64,000 bases of DNA from Anisakis pegreffii (taxonomy: Eukaryota > Nematoda > Chromadorea > Rhabditida > Anisakidae), in NCBI GenBank assembly GCA_035041965.1, contig JAPYMA010001681.1, positions 45,005 through 109,004 on the forward strand, given 5' to 3'. The position numbers and the translations under genes are program-made. This document shows, piece by piece, positions 1 to 12,876 of this stretch. Numbering within the stretch: the first letter of the stretch is position 1; each line of letters opens with the position of its first letter. Below the pieces are notes generated by a model, which did no database searches, had not been told where the DNA came from, and saw only the letters and a program-made list of their open reading frames with translations.

Positions 1-3000
1 CTTTTTAGTTGGTAAAAGGTGGAGGATACTGGGAGTGTGACGCATTTTTTGACATTCTATATTAAACACAAGCAAAACTCGGTTATGTTTTTCTAAGCAT
101 TTAGAAGGAACATTCACATTCTCTAATTTAATGAACAAATTAAAGCGATCACATCGACCCTTTCGTTAATGAGCGCACTTAACATTGATGGATTGCCAGT
201 TTCGCATTCCGAAGTAAACTATTTTTTTGCACAATTTTAAGAAATCTCATCGTCAGTACAATGACATTGTTCTTTCGATGATGATACCACACTGCCTCAA
301 CAGGATTTATCACTTCAACCAAATGTCAGTTTTTTGATGAAAACACTTAGTGTGCTGCAGTTGAATGACGTCGCCTACAGTAAGACCCTCTTGATTTTAT
401 TTGTTTACATTCGAACGACGTTTGAAGTCTGCATACCTGCAATTTTGAATCATTTAATGAACGCTTGAATTTCCTAGACTAACCCGAATATTATGATTGT
501 GTTACGTTTCTAGTCAAGAAAAGTTCACCAGACTCGTTTATTTTATCCAATTATAGAAAAAGGAATTGCTGAGGATATAATATCATCATCCTTCACATTC
601 ATTTTCTCCACTGGTAGCGGTTACACTGCATTATGACCGATATGGAAATATCACAGAATTACGAGTTCATCTATGAGGTAATGTCACAGGAGTGAAAGTT
701 CGATTGCAGTTAAGCCCGTCAAGCACTTAGCAAGCCTGATTCGGGCCTATAGCCACCAGGGAGCTTGGGAAGGGGAGCTCAACAGCCTCCCCCCCCCTCC
801 TAAATTTACAGTCAGCCACACCAAATTTTTTCGACGCAAAATACTTCGATTCTGCACATCGCCACTCGACACGGAAATTCAAACGAAACGGGGAGTACAT
901 GTGGGTGCGGCTGGAATCGTTTTCTTCTGTGCTTAATACACCAGCACTTTTGAAAAATCAAAGCAGCTCCAGCAAATTTTAAACTATATCTGTGAGCCCG
1001 CCTTAATAATGCGATATGGGAAATTAACTGGATTCATTTCATGGAAGCAATTTGAAATGTCAGTCTTTGTGTGTGTTCAATTCAATTACCATCAGCCTGT
1101 GCACCGCACGAGATGCAATATTCCGCGAAGTCACAGCATTAGTTTTTCACGAATTCGATCACCTATTCATCAAAATCACCAACACTTTTTTTAAATGCAT
1201 AGCAACATTGGAATTTGGAACTGTAGTAAAGTGCAGCTTTACACTTCATTTGCTGTTAGATTTTAGTTTAATATAATTTGTTCTATATTCCAGTTTATGA
1301 CACGCTAAGATCACAGACGAAACATGTTTCTGAACGAATCAATCAGAAGCTGCGTTGACGAATAATACATATTTTGATCACTGATTGAGAAAATTTCTCA
1401 AGCTTCAAATGAAACAATTGCGATGTGAAAGCCCTTTTCATTTTGAGATTCAGTGGAAGATACTGCGAACTTCTCAAACTGTTCCCAATGAGTCGCGAAA
1501 AACGAGCGGACTTGGACCCATTTAGCGCATATTTCTTATTCATTCCAAAAACTCTGTGAACAAACATAAGTAATCGTGCTGTGAGGGAATGGTGATTGCA
1601 TTTGTGGAATTATGCTGGTTCACTTCTAGTGACAGCTTTATTCTGCGCATTCGAAGTTTTTGTTTGTGTGACAGCTTTGGAGTTACTACTTCCTCTCCTG
1701 TACCCATCGAAGTTATCAATTGAAGTTATCAACTGAAATTGTTATGGGCGAACAAATGAATAATGAGTGAACGTTACGTGTAATGGCATTCGTTTCGAGT
1801 AAACACCACTGATCATTCCGGAAACAGATACTAATTTTATGATGTTTTGTGATCAACAACGTCCGGTCTTCCTTACCGAAACATTAATGAATCTACGTAT
1901 CATCAAGATTAGCGAACAAGCATCGGTTTGTGCTTAGAATATTGGCTTCAAACCTTGATTTGTGGGTGATGTAGGCAAGATTATTCGTTGGAAGAAATTC
2001 TTTCACGAAGTTTCTTTCCATTTCATGATGTGTTTGTGTTCCAATGACTGAACTGAATTTGGGTAAATCATACGTATCAGTCAATGATCGTGAGCAAGTG
2101 ATAACGTGCATTTTTGATATTTTTTTGCATACTTCTAGAGATAGCTGAGCGATTGTGGTTATTTGACCACCTCTAGAATTAGTACCTAAGTATTACTATC
2201 GGCAGTGATTTTACATCCATTGAGGTCATCATGATCACGACTTCACTTCATGTTACCACTCCGTAATTAAGTATTCCTTACAATATATCATCGATGTCTC
2301 TATAGAATATAATGACCAAAGATTGAGTCTACTATTGTACCTTATTTGTGAAGTGCTGCAAGTTGTAGGTTGCGGATTATGTTAAGTAATTTCGAATTCT
2401 AGCGAATTTGTTCCGATCATCCGAAAAAATTAATTGACGTTCCATATTTCTGCTTCTATTTTTATCGGCCAGCAGCTCTTGAATTTGATCACTGCATATT
2501 TCTGATTCGAAATGATCACAGATCGCCCAGTTCGATGACGAATTCGTGAATATTTATTCCAGAAATCAGATTTCGAATGTCGATATGTTCCTTGATCCTG
2601 AGCTGAGGAAAATATGGACATTCGAACGAGTCATTCAGTCAGAACTTTTTAAAGCATTCATCAGTTCACATGTCAAAGGTTTGCTAATCAAGCTATTAAT
2701 CTTAAGATTGCTGAAGTTTATCTTCATCAAGAAAAGGATCTTTGAAAGCATAATGGATGTGGTTATAATAATGCTTCAGTGAACATTGGAATGCAAGGTG
2801 TTAAAAATTACAATGAGATGAATAAACTGAAATTGAAAAGGATTTCACAATAAGTCAGATTGAACTGTTTCAGCAATCTTACCAGAAAGTCCGCAGCCGT
2901 TCACAAGAAAGCGCAAATTTGTTCAAACAAAATGATTTGAACCGCAGAAACTTTCTTCGCTCCATCAGTGTATCAAGGACTGTCTGACGAATCGTCAACA

Positions 3001-4946
3001 GTTTTTTTGCATTAATTTCTCGAAATGGTTTCAATGGAGATCATCAATTTTGAACGGTTCAGATGATGAATTGCTTTCGTGATTGCTTATGATTGAGATA
3101 TGTGCTGACATATATCAGTATCAAAAATTCGCGTTTTACAAACCGACTGCAAAACTTTTTGCACTCAACTGTGTACGTAAACAAGACGATTCGTCACTTG
3201 GCAAAACATTTATCAATCTCCTTTTCTGCGAATTCTAGAGAAAAATTTCATCAACAACGAAAAACTTTTTATGAGAACACAAAAAAGAGAGTTATTTTTA
3301 GTGGTCTCACGAATTAATCTTAAGAATCATAATCTCATGACGACATCAACGAAAAGTTTAGTGATTCTTGAACATGAATTTATTGCTTTTTAATTGGGTT
3401 GTGTTATGAAATGGGATCATTTTCTCTTTAAAAATTCGCAATAATTTGCAGAATATCAGCAAACGACTGAAATTTCTGGTTCATTTCGGAAAAGTTGTAG
3501 TATTCATTCGAGATGCTTCATTCATTAAATACGACGCTTATTCCTTCGAGAGGAGAGAACTGAGAGAGTTGATGCACATAAGAGCTGAACAAATGTTTCA
3601 GTCAACTGTTAGACACAGCTGAGCAACGTTCTAAACGTAGGAAAATCACAGCTGCATGGTGCGTTGAAATTAACTGAATACAATTTAGAGTTATCCGTTC
3701 AAGGTGCACTAAGGCTTTATCAGGCTTGTAATGCTTATGCTCAGACTGAGAGAAAACTGAATTGATTTTTATGTTTGTCATGGTTCTTTCGCTTTATCTT
3801 GCCATTGAAGAAATAATGATGCATCTGAGCAAGGGCGATTAAGCGGATGCGTCTCGCATTTACTGCGTGACTTGATCAAAAGGGTGCGGTGATAGGTCGG
3901 TTTGTGATACGTTTGACCACTTTGCTGTCAACGATGTAATCATGCATAGCTTTTCAAAAGATGCCATTGAGGTCATCACTGTTCATTAGCAAAGCCAATG
4001 TGCCTAGGTAAGTTGAACGTAATGAGTGAATGAATCCTTTTTCTCAGATAATCAATTTCCTTTGATGAAAGCTGGACTAGTTTGTTCAACCTGTCATTGT
4101 TTGGTTCATATTTCATCTTCCACAAATGAAGCATTTAGCTTTTATCGTCACTGCTACTGTTCACCATAAATTCAAGAAGGAATCGCATCGTTGAGCTTGA
4201 AGAGGTAGCTAGCTGCAACAAGGAGAAAATCTCATCCTCACATCATTTTGCAAAACCGGTTCATTTATTCTGCGTAATCAAAATCAACGAACCGACGTGC
4301 AAAATTGCTATCCAGTGTCTATCCTGATGAAGATTGTCTCAAAGTGAGCCGTTACAATGAACATATGTATGCTATTCGTAGCGAATAGTGGTTTATATCA
4401 AATCTGAATTCAGAACTTCCACAGAATAACCGAAAACATTCTGACAGTAAGCAGTCACGATAGTGGCAAAGGAAACTTTCGGCGAACGGCATTTACCGTT
4501 CTTCTTCATATTCAAATTCATTCTTTGCCCTAATTTGGCTACGTATGTGCCAAGCGAACCGTAAAACGAAATCATCTTACCAAAATAACTTTATTGAATC
4601 AATTATTTACATGACTGCAAGAAGCTTATATGTACAATTTTATGACATGTGAAGTTATAAATGAACAATGATTTATTTCAATTAGTCCATTTGTTACACC
4701 ATACCGATTCACAGCAACACCTTACTGTGAATCATGCTGACTCACAGCAACACCTTATGAGCAATGTACATAGATTGAGATTTCGATGACACGTTCGCCA
4801 ACTTCAGTCTGATTGTTACGATCTGAAATCATCTTCAATCAGTTGTGAATGATGATTTTATAAACAATGGAGTGGAATTAAAACGGAAAAATGGAAAGGT
4901 AAGGGCAACGATCAAAAAATCTTTACAAGTTCAAAAAACTCACCAA
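1..4946. other. Gene-poor intergenic DNA
   Basis: Only short random-looking frames. A G+C-rich stretch at about 705-815 includes a C9 run (789-797) and may be a repeat relic. No gene family recognised. Confidence 0.6.
4706..4757. repeat. Perfect 9 bp hairpin plus direct repeat
   Basis: GATTCACAG and CTGTGAATC form a perfect stem around CAACACCTTA. The TCACAGCAACACCTTA half is then repeated directly at 4742-4757. Confidence 0.7.
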
Positions 4947-5123
4947 TCAGAATATCCTCTCGGGGCCACCAAGCCATGGAGATGGGACTAGGCCTTGGGA
5001 AGCACAAAGTGACGACATACCGACGACATCTGCATCACCACATTCGTGCGCGTGAGCAATGTGCATCAGAATAATAACGGATGTGATCACGAGAAGCACA
5101 AAGAATTTGCAGATTGAATCCAT
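4947..5123 (-). CDS. Candidate small secreted peptide (58 aa)
   Basis: The ATG at 5123 opens a frame whose first 25 or so residues form a strong signal peptide (KFFVLLVITSVIILMHIAHA). It continues HECGDADVVGMSSLC and ASQGLVPSPWLGGPERIF to a stop. A consensus donor GTGAGT follows the stop by only three bases. A second donor GTATGT lies inside, after DADVVG, so the real protein may continue in an exon I could not place. No family recognised; two cysteines after the signal. It could be a neuropeptide-like or effector-like secreted product, or chance. Confidence 0.3.
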   Translation of the reverse strand: MDSICKFFVLLVITSVIILMHIAHAHECGDADVVGMSSLCASQGLVPSPWLGGPERIF

Positions 5124-8100
5124 ATCCGGTACTCGATATCAAGTGAATTTGTTTGGTAAGTGTCGAATTTGAAAATGAAGTGTGCTGTTGCGATGGATCG
5201 TTGCTTATATGTGCAATGTGGGCGGTGAACATGCACACTGGCAACTGTCATTATAAGGAAACGTCTGTCAGAAACGTGCGTCTTTTTCTGACAAAAAACA
5301 TGCGCAGACATCTCATTTTATTGCGCCGATTAATAACCATCGAAATTCCGAGTCATTATTCAGGTGTGTTCAAGGGTTGGTGTAATGCAAATGTGCACAA
5401 TTCAACTGGCCAATCGATGTGAGATCATGAAGAAAATTCAGAGCAAATCGCACCTATAAGAGACATAGATATTGCGCGGAATGTAAGTGCTCGCTTCCAG
5501 AGAAATAGCGTGATTCTGCAGGCCTCTCTGATGATTGTTGCAAGCTCAGGATTAAGTAGATGCTTAGTGAACTTCATCAACGATGGAACCTTCTGGAAGC
5601 CGCTACTCTCTGGAAGGCGTATGGTCATCATTCCGAAAGTTTAGGTATAGCTCAGTATGTGAGTTGATTTCATGTCGTCTTACTAAGATCGTGAAATTCA
5701 CAATACCTTTAAATGAATTGCATTGAACGAAGAGTGTGTGGTTCACGTCAATCACAAGCTGCATCGTTGATGACAACATATGAAAGTTGGCAGTAAAATT
5801 CTTCTGGAAAAAAATTGTTATCGAAACGTTTTCTATAGTTCCTTCTGACAGATTTTTATGTGTTGACTACAAGTCGATTCACTGGCATATATATCAAATT
5901 GTAGAGAGCAGAACCGAAAACTTTAAGGAGTGCAGAATTTTGGGAGACGATTTTAAAATCTTGGTGCGTGAACTTTGCAGTGAGCAATTAAATTGCATTC
6001 AATGTTGAATTCATACACGGTTGCAACCAAGCTCTATGTAATGGAAATGATGCTAGGGTGAAGTTGACTGATGTAAGGATTGTGGTTTTGATAGATTCTT
6101 GGAAATCATGAAGTTCTTCAACTGCAAGATCAGAAGGTAATTTCTGAACTTTTAAAGAATTTCTTCCACGTAAGAGAAAGAAAATTCCACCAAAAAGCTT
6201 TAAATATCCCAGAAATTTGGCGAAGCTTACGATCTCACAAATTGCGACTCATAATCGAACAAACGAGCTTCAGAGTTGCAAAAATGTCGGTAATTTATCC
6301 GTGCAAGAGTTTTTAGTGGGACTTTCCACTGAGTAGATTGACCACTATGCATTAGCCGAGATAGTAGTCACTTTAACACGTTTTATCCATTGCATTTGCT
6401 CATTTTTGATCATTTCATCCTGCAACCACCCGTCAAATCAATATCCTCAGCGAGAAACCATAACAATTTCGCACTAGAAATGGATATTCACTATTTCCTC
6501 ACAGACTGTTGGAAAGGTTCTAATGTTGTATCAAGGGATATCTGTAGGTGCTGCGGTATCTTCGAAATTCTTAGCCGAACTTTGACCCTTGAAATCCGTG
6601 TAAGCTGCTGAACCATTGATAACGGGTAGTTCCAGTTAAAAAGGAAAAATCGTTTAAAATGTGAAGTGATATTCATTTGAAATTGTATTCTTAAAATGAT
6701 ATGATGCCAGTCAGGAATTCTTTGCTGAGAGGTTGATGAAACAAAAAGCAGGAGGTTGTGGTTCATTAAACAAAAAAGCAGTACGAAAATATAACAGCGG
6801 GAACAAAGCGATCAAAATCTACGAGACGGAATGAATCGATGAAAGCTTAACGAATATTTTTTCCAGTTCTTGATTAGATGCAAAGCAAACTGTAGCCTGA
6901 CTTAGGCTCCATATCACGAACGTATAATGCGCATTTTTGAAAAGCGAATATGACAATTGTTTGAGACAGTTCAGATAAAATACAAGATGATAATGAATGA
7001 GGAAATGAGTAGTGCTGTGGTGATACTAATCTTTCAGTGAAATGAAATGAAGTGGATGACATATCTGTCAGAAGGTTAAGAAATTTACTGCCTCTTTCAT
7101 CTCATTCACATCCGCTTTGAGCTTTCTTATCGTGATGGCTTTCATTGTCTTCCTTTACCGTGTATTTCATTCCAGTGTGAATACTATGATTGCAAATTGT
7201 AGTGAGTGGATTGGAACCAGATTCGCTCTCGATTCAACACCTCTGTTTGTATTCTTCACATGTAGTAATTCGAGGTGCTTCATATCTCCACTGTGTTGTT
7301 TACATCTCAACCCTAGCAGCTGTATGGTCTCCTCAATGCACAATACCGAACAGTTACAAGCACTTTATAGCGTATACCACCCTGTCAAGCTTACAGACTC
7401 CATTCTTCTCCGCACACACATTACAATCATCCTTCTTATATTTTCTGCCGTAAATTCTCGAATTTAACAACAGATCTTTCAATACCCATGGTTTGGTTAT
7501 TAAGATCAAACATATACATCAATAGATATCACTCATGGAAAATAGGTTGAAAATCAACTACATTACTACAAGTATATTAAGAGATCCATGTTAAAGCTAC
7601 AGTTAGTCTCATTCTTAGGATCAACGTAATGGCTTCGTGGTAAAGAAAAGATGTACATGGACAGGAAGATGACATTATGCCGAAATATAGTGATGATATT
7701 TTAACAATGAGCAAGAATGTTAACGACAGGAAAGGTGAGAAGAATAATCGTTGGGAGATAAACAACAATTTGGTGACATCAAGCACCCCGAAAAGAAGAA
7801 ACCGTGCTCACTACATATGAAGAATACAAATAGATGTGTTGCATCGAGGACGAATCTGAAAGTACTCACAACGAGATTACACACAAAAACCTGTAGCGAA
7901 AGTACTCACACTGGAAAGAATTATGCAACAAAGAAAGATAGTCGAGGCAGGCAGGTCGTCACCATCAGAAACCTTAAACAGAATGTGAGTATGAGACATG
8001 AGATGAAGGAGGCTGTAAGCTCCTTGAACGTCGCACAGATATTTTTCACTTTCACCGTTTCATCTCGTAGGAGGGGACCCCGTCGAGGAATGAATACATC

Positions 8101-8961
8101 GGAGAGCAATTCAACGCAATTTTGACGGAAACTTTGCCTCTCGATGCGCGAGTCTCAAAGAAAAACGAAAACTGTATTCAGTGGCCGTGAACTACCGAGT
8201 ACGGCTTTAAATTATAAGTTGCTACAATTCGAAAACCTTTCAGTGTCACTTGTTCGAGTTCAGATGACAGCGTCATTAAAGATATTCAACGATATAAGTG
8301 GCACAAAATAAGTGATAATTGATTGTGCGTATTAGTAAAAAAATATATTTGTTGACTGATAAGATGCAACAAAAAAGTATCTGCCTAATAGCTTCTTCTG
8401 ACCAGATCAACACGAAAAATATTTGTAGTTGATCACAGCAATACGAGAAAGTTGCAAATCATCAAAAAATTTCATCGAATTCATCGAACTTATTCGTGCT
8501 CGTATTGCGTAACATGGAAGCCGACTGCATTGGTCAAGTGACCGTCCCCGTTCAAACACATTCATTCGCAACGCTGTGTCATCATAGCTATAGCAATAAG
8601 CCATGTCACCCATCCTAGCGGACTTCCGCCGACTAAAACCCAGTTCAACGAATGTCACTTCCTGAATTTGGATAGCTGTGGATGGTTTTGAATTGCAGGT
8701 TAAGATGCACATAACTGGATATGTTCATAGTGACATATTTTCGCATGGCTGAAGTATTTCAGTGAGTGATTCGTAGAAGTTGATTGGTCCCTAGATGCAG
8801 TTGAGTAGTTATGTCTTTGCCACTACTATTCAATGGATTCGTATCGCGTTAAGCAATATGAATCGAACTTATTCAATGTTTTATTAGCGTACACTCACAT
8901 AAAACGCCCAATAAAACGGCGCATCGACGACCTTCAAACTGCTACGTCCGCTATAATATTA

Positions 8962-8979
8962 GATGATGATGATGATGAT
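8962..8979. repeat. (GAT)6 microsatellite
   Basis: Six perfect GAT units in intergenic DNA. Confidence 0.85.
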
Positions 8980-11407
8980 ATATTTGCTGTGGCGCCTTAA
9001 AAATTTATTGTTAGCAATAGCAACGAGAAACACATTATTATGTGATGTGTGCGCCTTCAGATCTGACCGTCTTTCGTTGGTACATTCAACGATTTTCAGT
9101 AGTAAGAGATAGATGCACGTGAAGCTGGTATTTGTTTGGAACAAATGAGAACGCAGTTCAATATTGCGATACGCAAACTTTTTATGGGCAATCCTCATTT
9201 AGTTGTTCTTGAAAATTTTATGTTCTGCAATATGCAATAGGATGGAAAAGTGACGCTGTGACTGTTGTGACGAATGCAAGCAGCAACTCTGTGCCGTTAC
9301 AAAACGAACCATTCTGTGCAAATTTACTGTTTCCATGACGGCGTAAGCCTTCCATCTTAGAAACTCATTCATTCAGAGGAACCTTTTGTGGCTTTATAAT
9401 ATCAGATCCGAGCTTCGTCAAGCATAAGTGTCACAGTCAAACGATCTAAGTTATAGACGAACAGCTGCATTGAAACATTGAACAATTTCTGAGAAAAAGG
9501 ATAAATGATAAATGAGAACTGATAAATTATCTATGAATCTTCAAAAAATAACTTGACAAAACGAATGCAACGGAAAGAGAGAAGTGGCAAGTGAGGTGGT
9601 AATGAGGTGCAGTGGCATTCACAATATCGTATTGTAGTCACTAGATCAGTTGCTTCGTTTCAGTATGTTTTTTGATTGGTTCATAATCCATTTCACAGCT
9701 TATGAACGCTCCGAAGTTAGTAATCGAAGTCACTTGCAATTCAAAGAATTGTAACAATTGATTCGCCGTATGTCGCAGGTTTCTTTTTCGCTCAAAATTT
9801 TGCATCGTTGAATTGTTTTTATGTTAATTGCTTGTTCCCATTGGAATGTGCTTACATCCAACTACATTTGATGACGGCATTGCATCTGAATTTTTTCGCC
9901 CGAACGAGAAACGTTTACTTTGGAGCGATGATAACGTTTGATGTCAATAAAAATTGACATTGATAAATACATCAATTACAGCGGACATCCTCCGTAGGTG
10001 ATCGCCAATTAGTAGGCATCCTATTGCAAACTTCTTCCTTGCAACAATCGTATCATAACGAATGCATCAAAAGTGTTCTTCTGCCATATATCCGCAAACC
10101 TTCATGGAAATTAAAAAGTACCAATGGATAAACCAAATTACGATGGGAAATTGAGAAGTTATCCAGGGTCTTTAATGTATTTCAATCTTCGTTCATCCTT
10201 AAAAATTTGCATCTTGAAATCATGCAAAAAGGTACAAAGATAACGCCGTTATTGTGAAAAACGCTTCATTTGGACGAATTATAATTGCTTGATATTCATG
10301 GGTTATTTTTTCAGCTTATGCTTTTACGGCTATCAGAAGACAAGAATAAGAAGTTTTTAGCGTTGAGAACTGCTCGCGATTATTCTTCATTTCGCAAGCT
10401 GTAGCGCTGACAGTTGAAAGTTGTTATCACAATAGACTGATGGCTCAATCTCGAGACTGAGACGTTGTCATCGTTTCAAAATGATCGATTTGTGTCACCG
10501 TTCGTCTTTTGATGCTTCCTTCAAACCTAAACCGAACTCAGCACTACAAAAAATTCTGTATTCTATAAGTAACGTAGAATATTTTTGCTCTGCTTACATA
10601 TTTCAGTTTGAAGATTAATTGCTTCAGTTTGCAGGAACAGTGAACAGTTCAAATTTTCACTATTTCAAAACATATCTCTGTTTCATACGTATGATATGAG
10701 TTCTCGGTTTTGCTTCCTTAACACGAATAAACATCGCAACGAAGGCAACCCCACATACTGCATCGCAACAAGACAACCCCAGAACTAGACGAAATATGGC
10801 CACCGTGAGTTCAGCAGGTATCATGTACAGAATTTGATTGACTAGTGACTAGCAGAGCAGTTTGATTAGTATAGCAACGGTGATGAAGACAAAGAACAGA
10901 GCATGAGCCCCGAGGGCAAACGCTCACTACGCCGACAGTGATAAACGCTTCTCGCGAGTGTGCTTTGCGCTTGTCGGCAAATCCCTTTGAAGTGGCGTGA
11001 AGCGCTTTGATGTGACCGCTACAAACAAACGCTGTTCCCTGGCAAAACGCTCTCACCGTCGGCTGTCTTTTTAGGAGAGTGTTGAATGCAGCACGCTATT
11101 GATGCGCGTCTGTCACTCACTTCAAAGCGATACGTTCATTTGTGTGCTCTGCAAGTTCTGCATTCAAGCAAACATCCTTAACAACACCATCACACACATT
11201 AAGATCAACAACAAACCATCCATCTGATTTTCGACTCAGTTCGTTTACTTCTACTTATTTGCGTTACATCTTTTTCATTGTACCTCCACAACATTTTCCG
11301 TTTCCAATAATCCATCAACATCACATCACTTACTACTTTTAATGCGTTGATTTATTTATTTTGCTCAAAATATTAATGCGACTACATTAATTCTATCTTC
11401 AAATTGC

Positions 11408-11431
11408 ATATCTATCGTTCACGATAGATAT
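11408..11431. repeat. Perfect 10 bp stem hairpin
   Basis: ATATCTATCG, loop TTCA, CGATAGATAT. Intergenic; no promoter or terminator context was seen. Confidence 0.7.
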
Positions 11432-12651
11432 CTGTTTTTTGATACGTTAAAGAGTGCTTCATTTCGTTCCATTTTACGGCGAATCATTACACTGAAAATC
11501 GCTTTTCTTCGGCTCATATCGCCGGAATTCTAACCTCTGTGTTGATCGTCAACAGCAATCAACAATGATGGAAGCATTCGTAATATTCGTTTTCTAATAA
11601 CGAGAATAATTGTGAGTTCAATTCGCTACCGTGCAGATTGCTGTTTGAATCATTCGCAACAACATGGAATGCGATTGGTGATCTGAGCATGGTGAATCGA
11701 TTCAATTTTGATTTTGAATTTTTCGTGTTTCCAAAAACGCCGCAATCAACGAATTGGTTTTGCAGTTCTTAACGGACTGCATTTTGTCGTTTTTCGCAAC
11801 ATTGTGTAGATGATTGGTCATTGTTTCACATGAACATTTGTTATCTTCATCCGCATGCTCTCTTTCAGTCTCATAAAAACACTAATGAACACCGCATTTC
11901 GAACCGCTTATCATAAAGCTTTCCTATGCAAGCACAAATGTTCATCAGTTATTTGCCAGAACGTTTGAATATTTTCGCGTTCACCTTTTCATCTGTAACA
12001 TTTTCGAATACATTATCAATTCATATAACTCTGATCGTCTTTCATCGGTCACCTGAAAATCACATGTGTTCGTTATGGCATCTGAACTCAAGGCGCATTA
12101 TATCCATGCTCATAAGGCCTAATGCTAATCTCTGAATGAGGTATCGTGATTTGCACTATGTACTGTTGAATTCTTTGTGCATTGCTAGTTTCAAATTTAC
12201 GGATGCATCTTATGCAATATTGCCGAATGGCCATTGAAGCAATATCTTTTTTAGATACTCTCAACACAAACGCACTTCTCTTGAGCATTATTTGAATTGT
12301 TTCATGATCAGAAGGAACTCATTTGAGCGATCAGTAATAGTAAACAATTGGTAGTTAACAACGTAATATGAAGAGAACGGTTATGCTGAGTTTACTGCGG
12401 TGTTGCGTTGAATTGGCGAAATAATTACCTTTCGAAAGAATCCGAATTAAGTCACGAGCATTTACCTATTCAACGAATTCACTTCAGTTCTCAATCAAAG
12501 CCTTATATGTATCACTCCGACTCATTCTATTATCTTGAATAACGTAAAAATTATAACCAATGCGAACGAGTTTCATGAAATTTTTTCAATCATTTGTACG
12601 GTTTTATGTGGTAATGAAAACATTTGAATATTGCATTCTCAAGCAAAATTT

Positions 12652-12876
12652 TTAAACGAAACGCTCTTTTCCCATGAATGCTTTTGAAGCATTTCGATGA
12701 CTACGTAATCTTCTCTCGGTGTTTTTTCGTCCGTCTGCATCTCGAATCACTTCGTGAATACGGTTTCCATCAAATACATCGGCATTTTTATTAGTCGCCG
12801 ACATCAACATTCCGCAGTCATCGTCATCGCAGTTTATTGTTTTCTGAAGAAAATTTTCATAAGACGATGGCAGCAA
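12652..12876 (-). CDS. Candidate terminal exon, charged protein
   Basis: Reads INCDDDDCGMLMSATNKNAD, then DVFDGNRIHEVIRDADGRKN, then a basic end with KAFMGKERFV and a stop. The acidic-then-basic composition is unlike the surrounding random frames. A good acceptor (TTTTCTTCAG) lies just before KTINCDDDD, so the true exon may start near 12842. No upstream exon was found and no family recognised. Confidence 0.22.
   Translation of the reverse strand: MLPSSYENFLQKTINCDDDDCGMLMSATNKNADVFDGNRIHEVIRDADGRKNTERRLRSHRNASKAFMGKERFV

Larger units (their letters stand above)
5124..12651. other. Gene-poor intergenic DNA
   Basis: No recognised gene. Short frames with partly protein-like composition occur on the minus strand at 5425-5631 and 8407-8712. 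Also holds the (GAT)6 and the 11408-11431 hairpin. Confidence 0.55.

Noticed and set aside
7117..7467. 116-residue frame, one of the longer ones in the desert
   Set aside because: Composition looks random, no splice or start context, no family recognised.
7751..8125. 124-residue + strand frame
   Set aside because: Low-complexity Lys/Thr/Ser text with a small internal repeat (GAAAGTACTCACA twice); no domain, and the minus strand is equally open.
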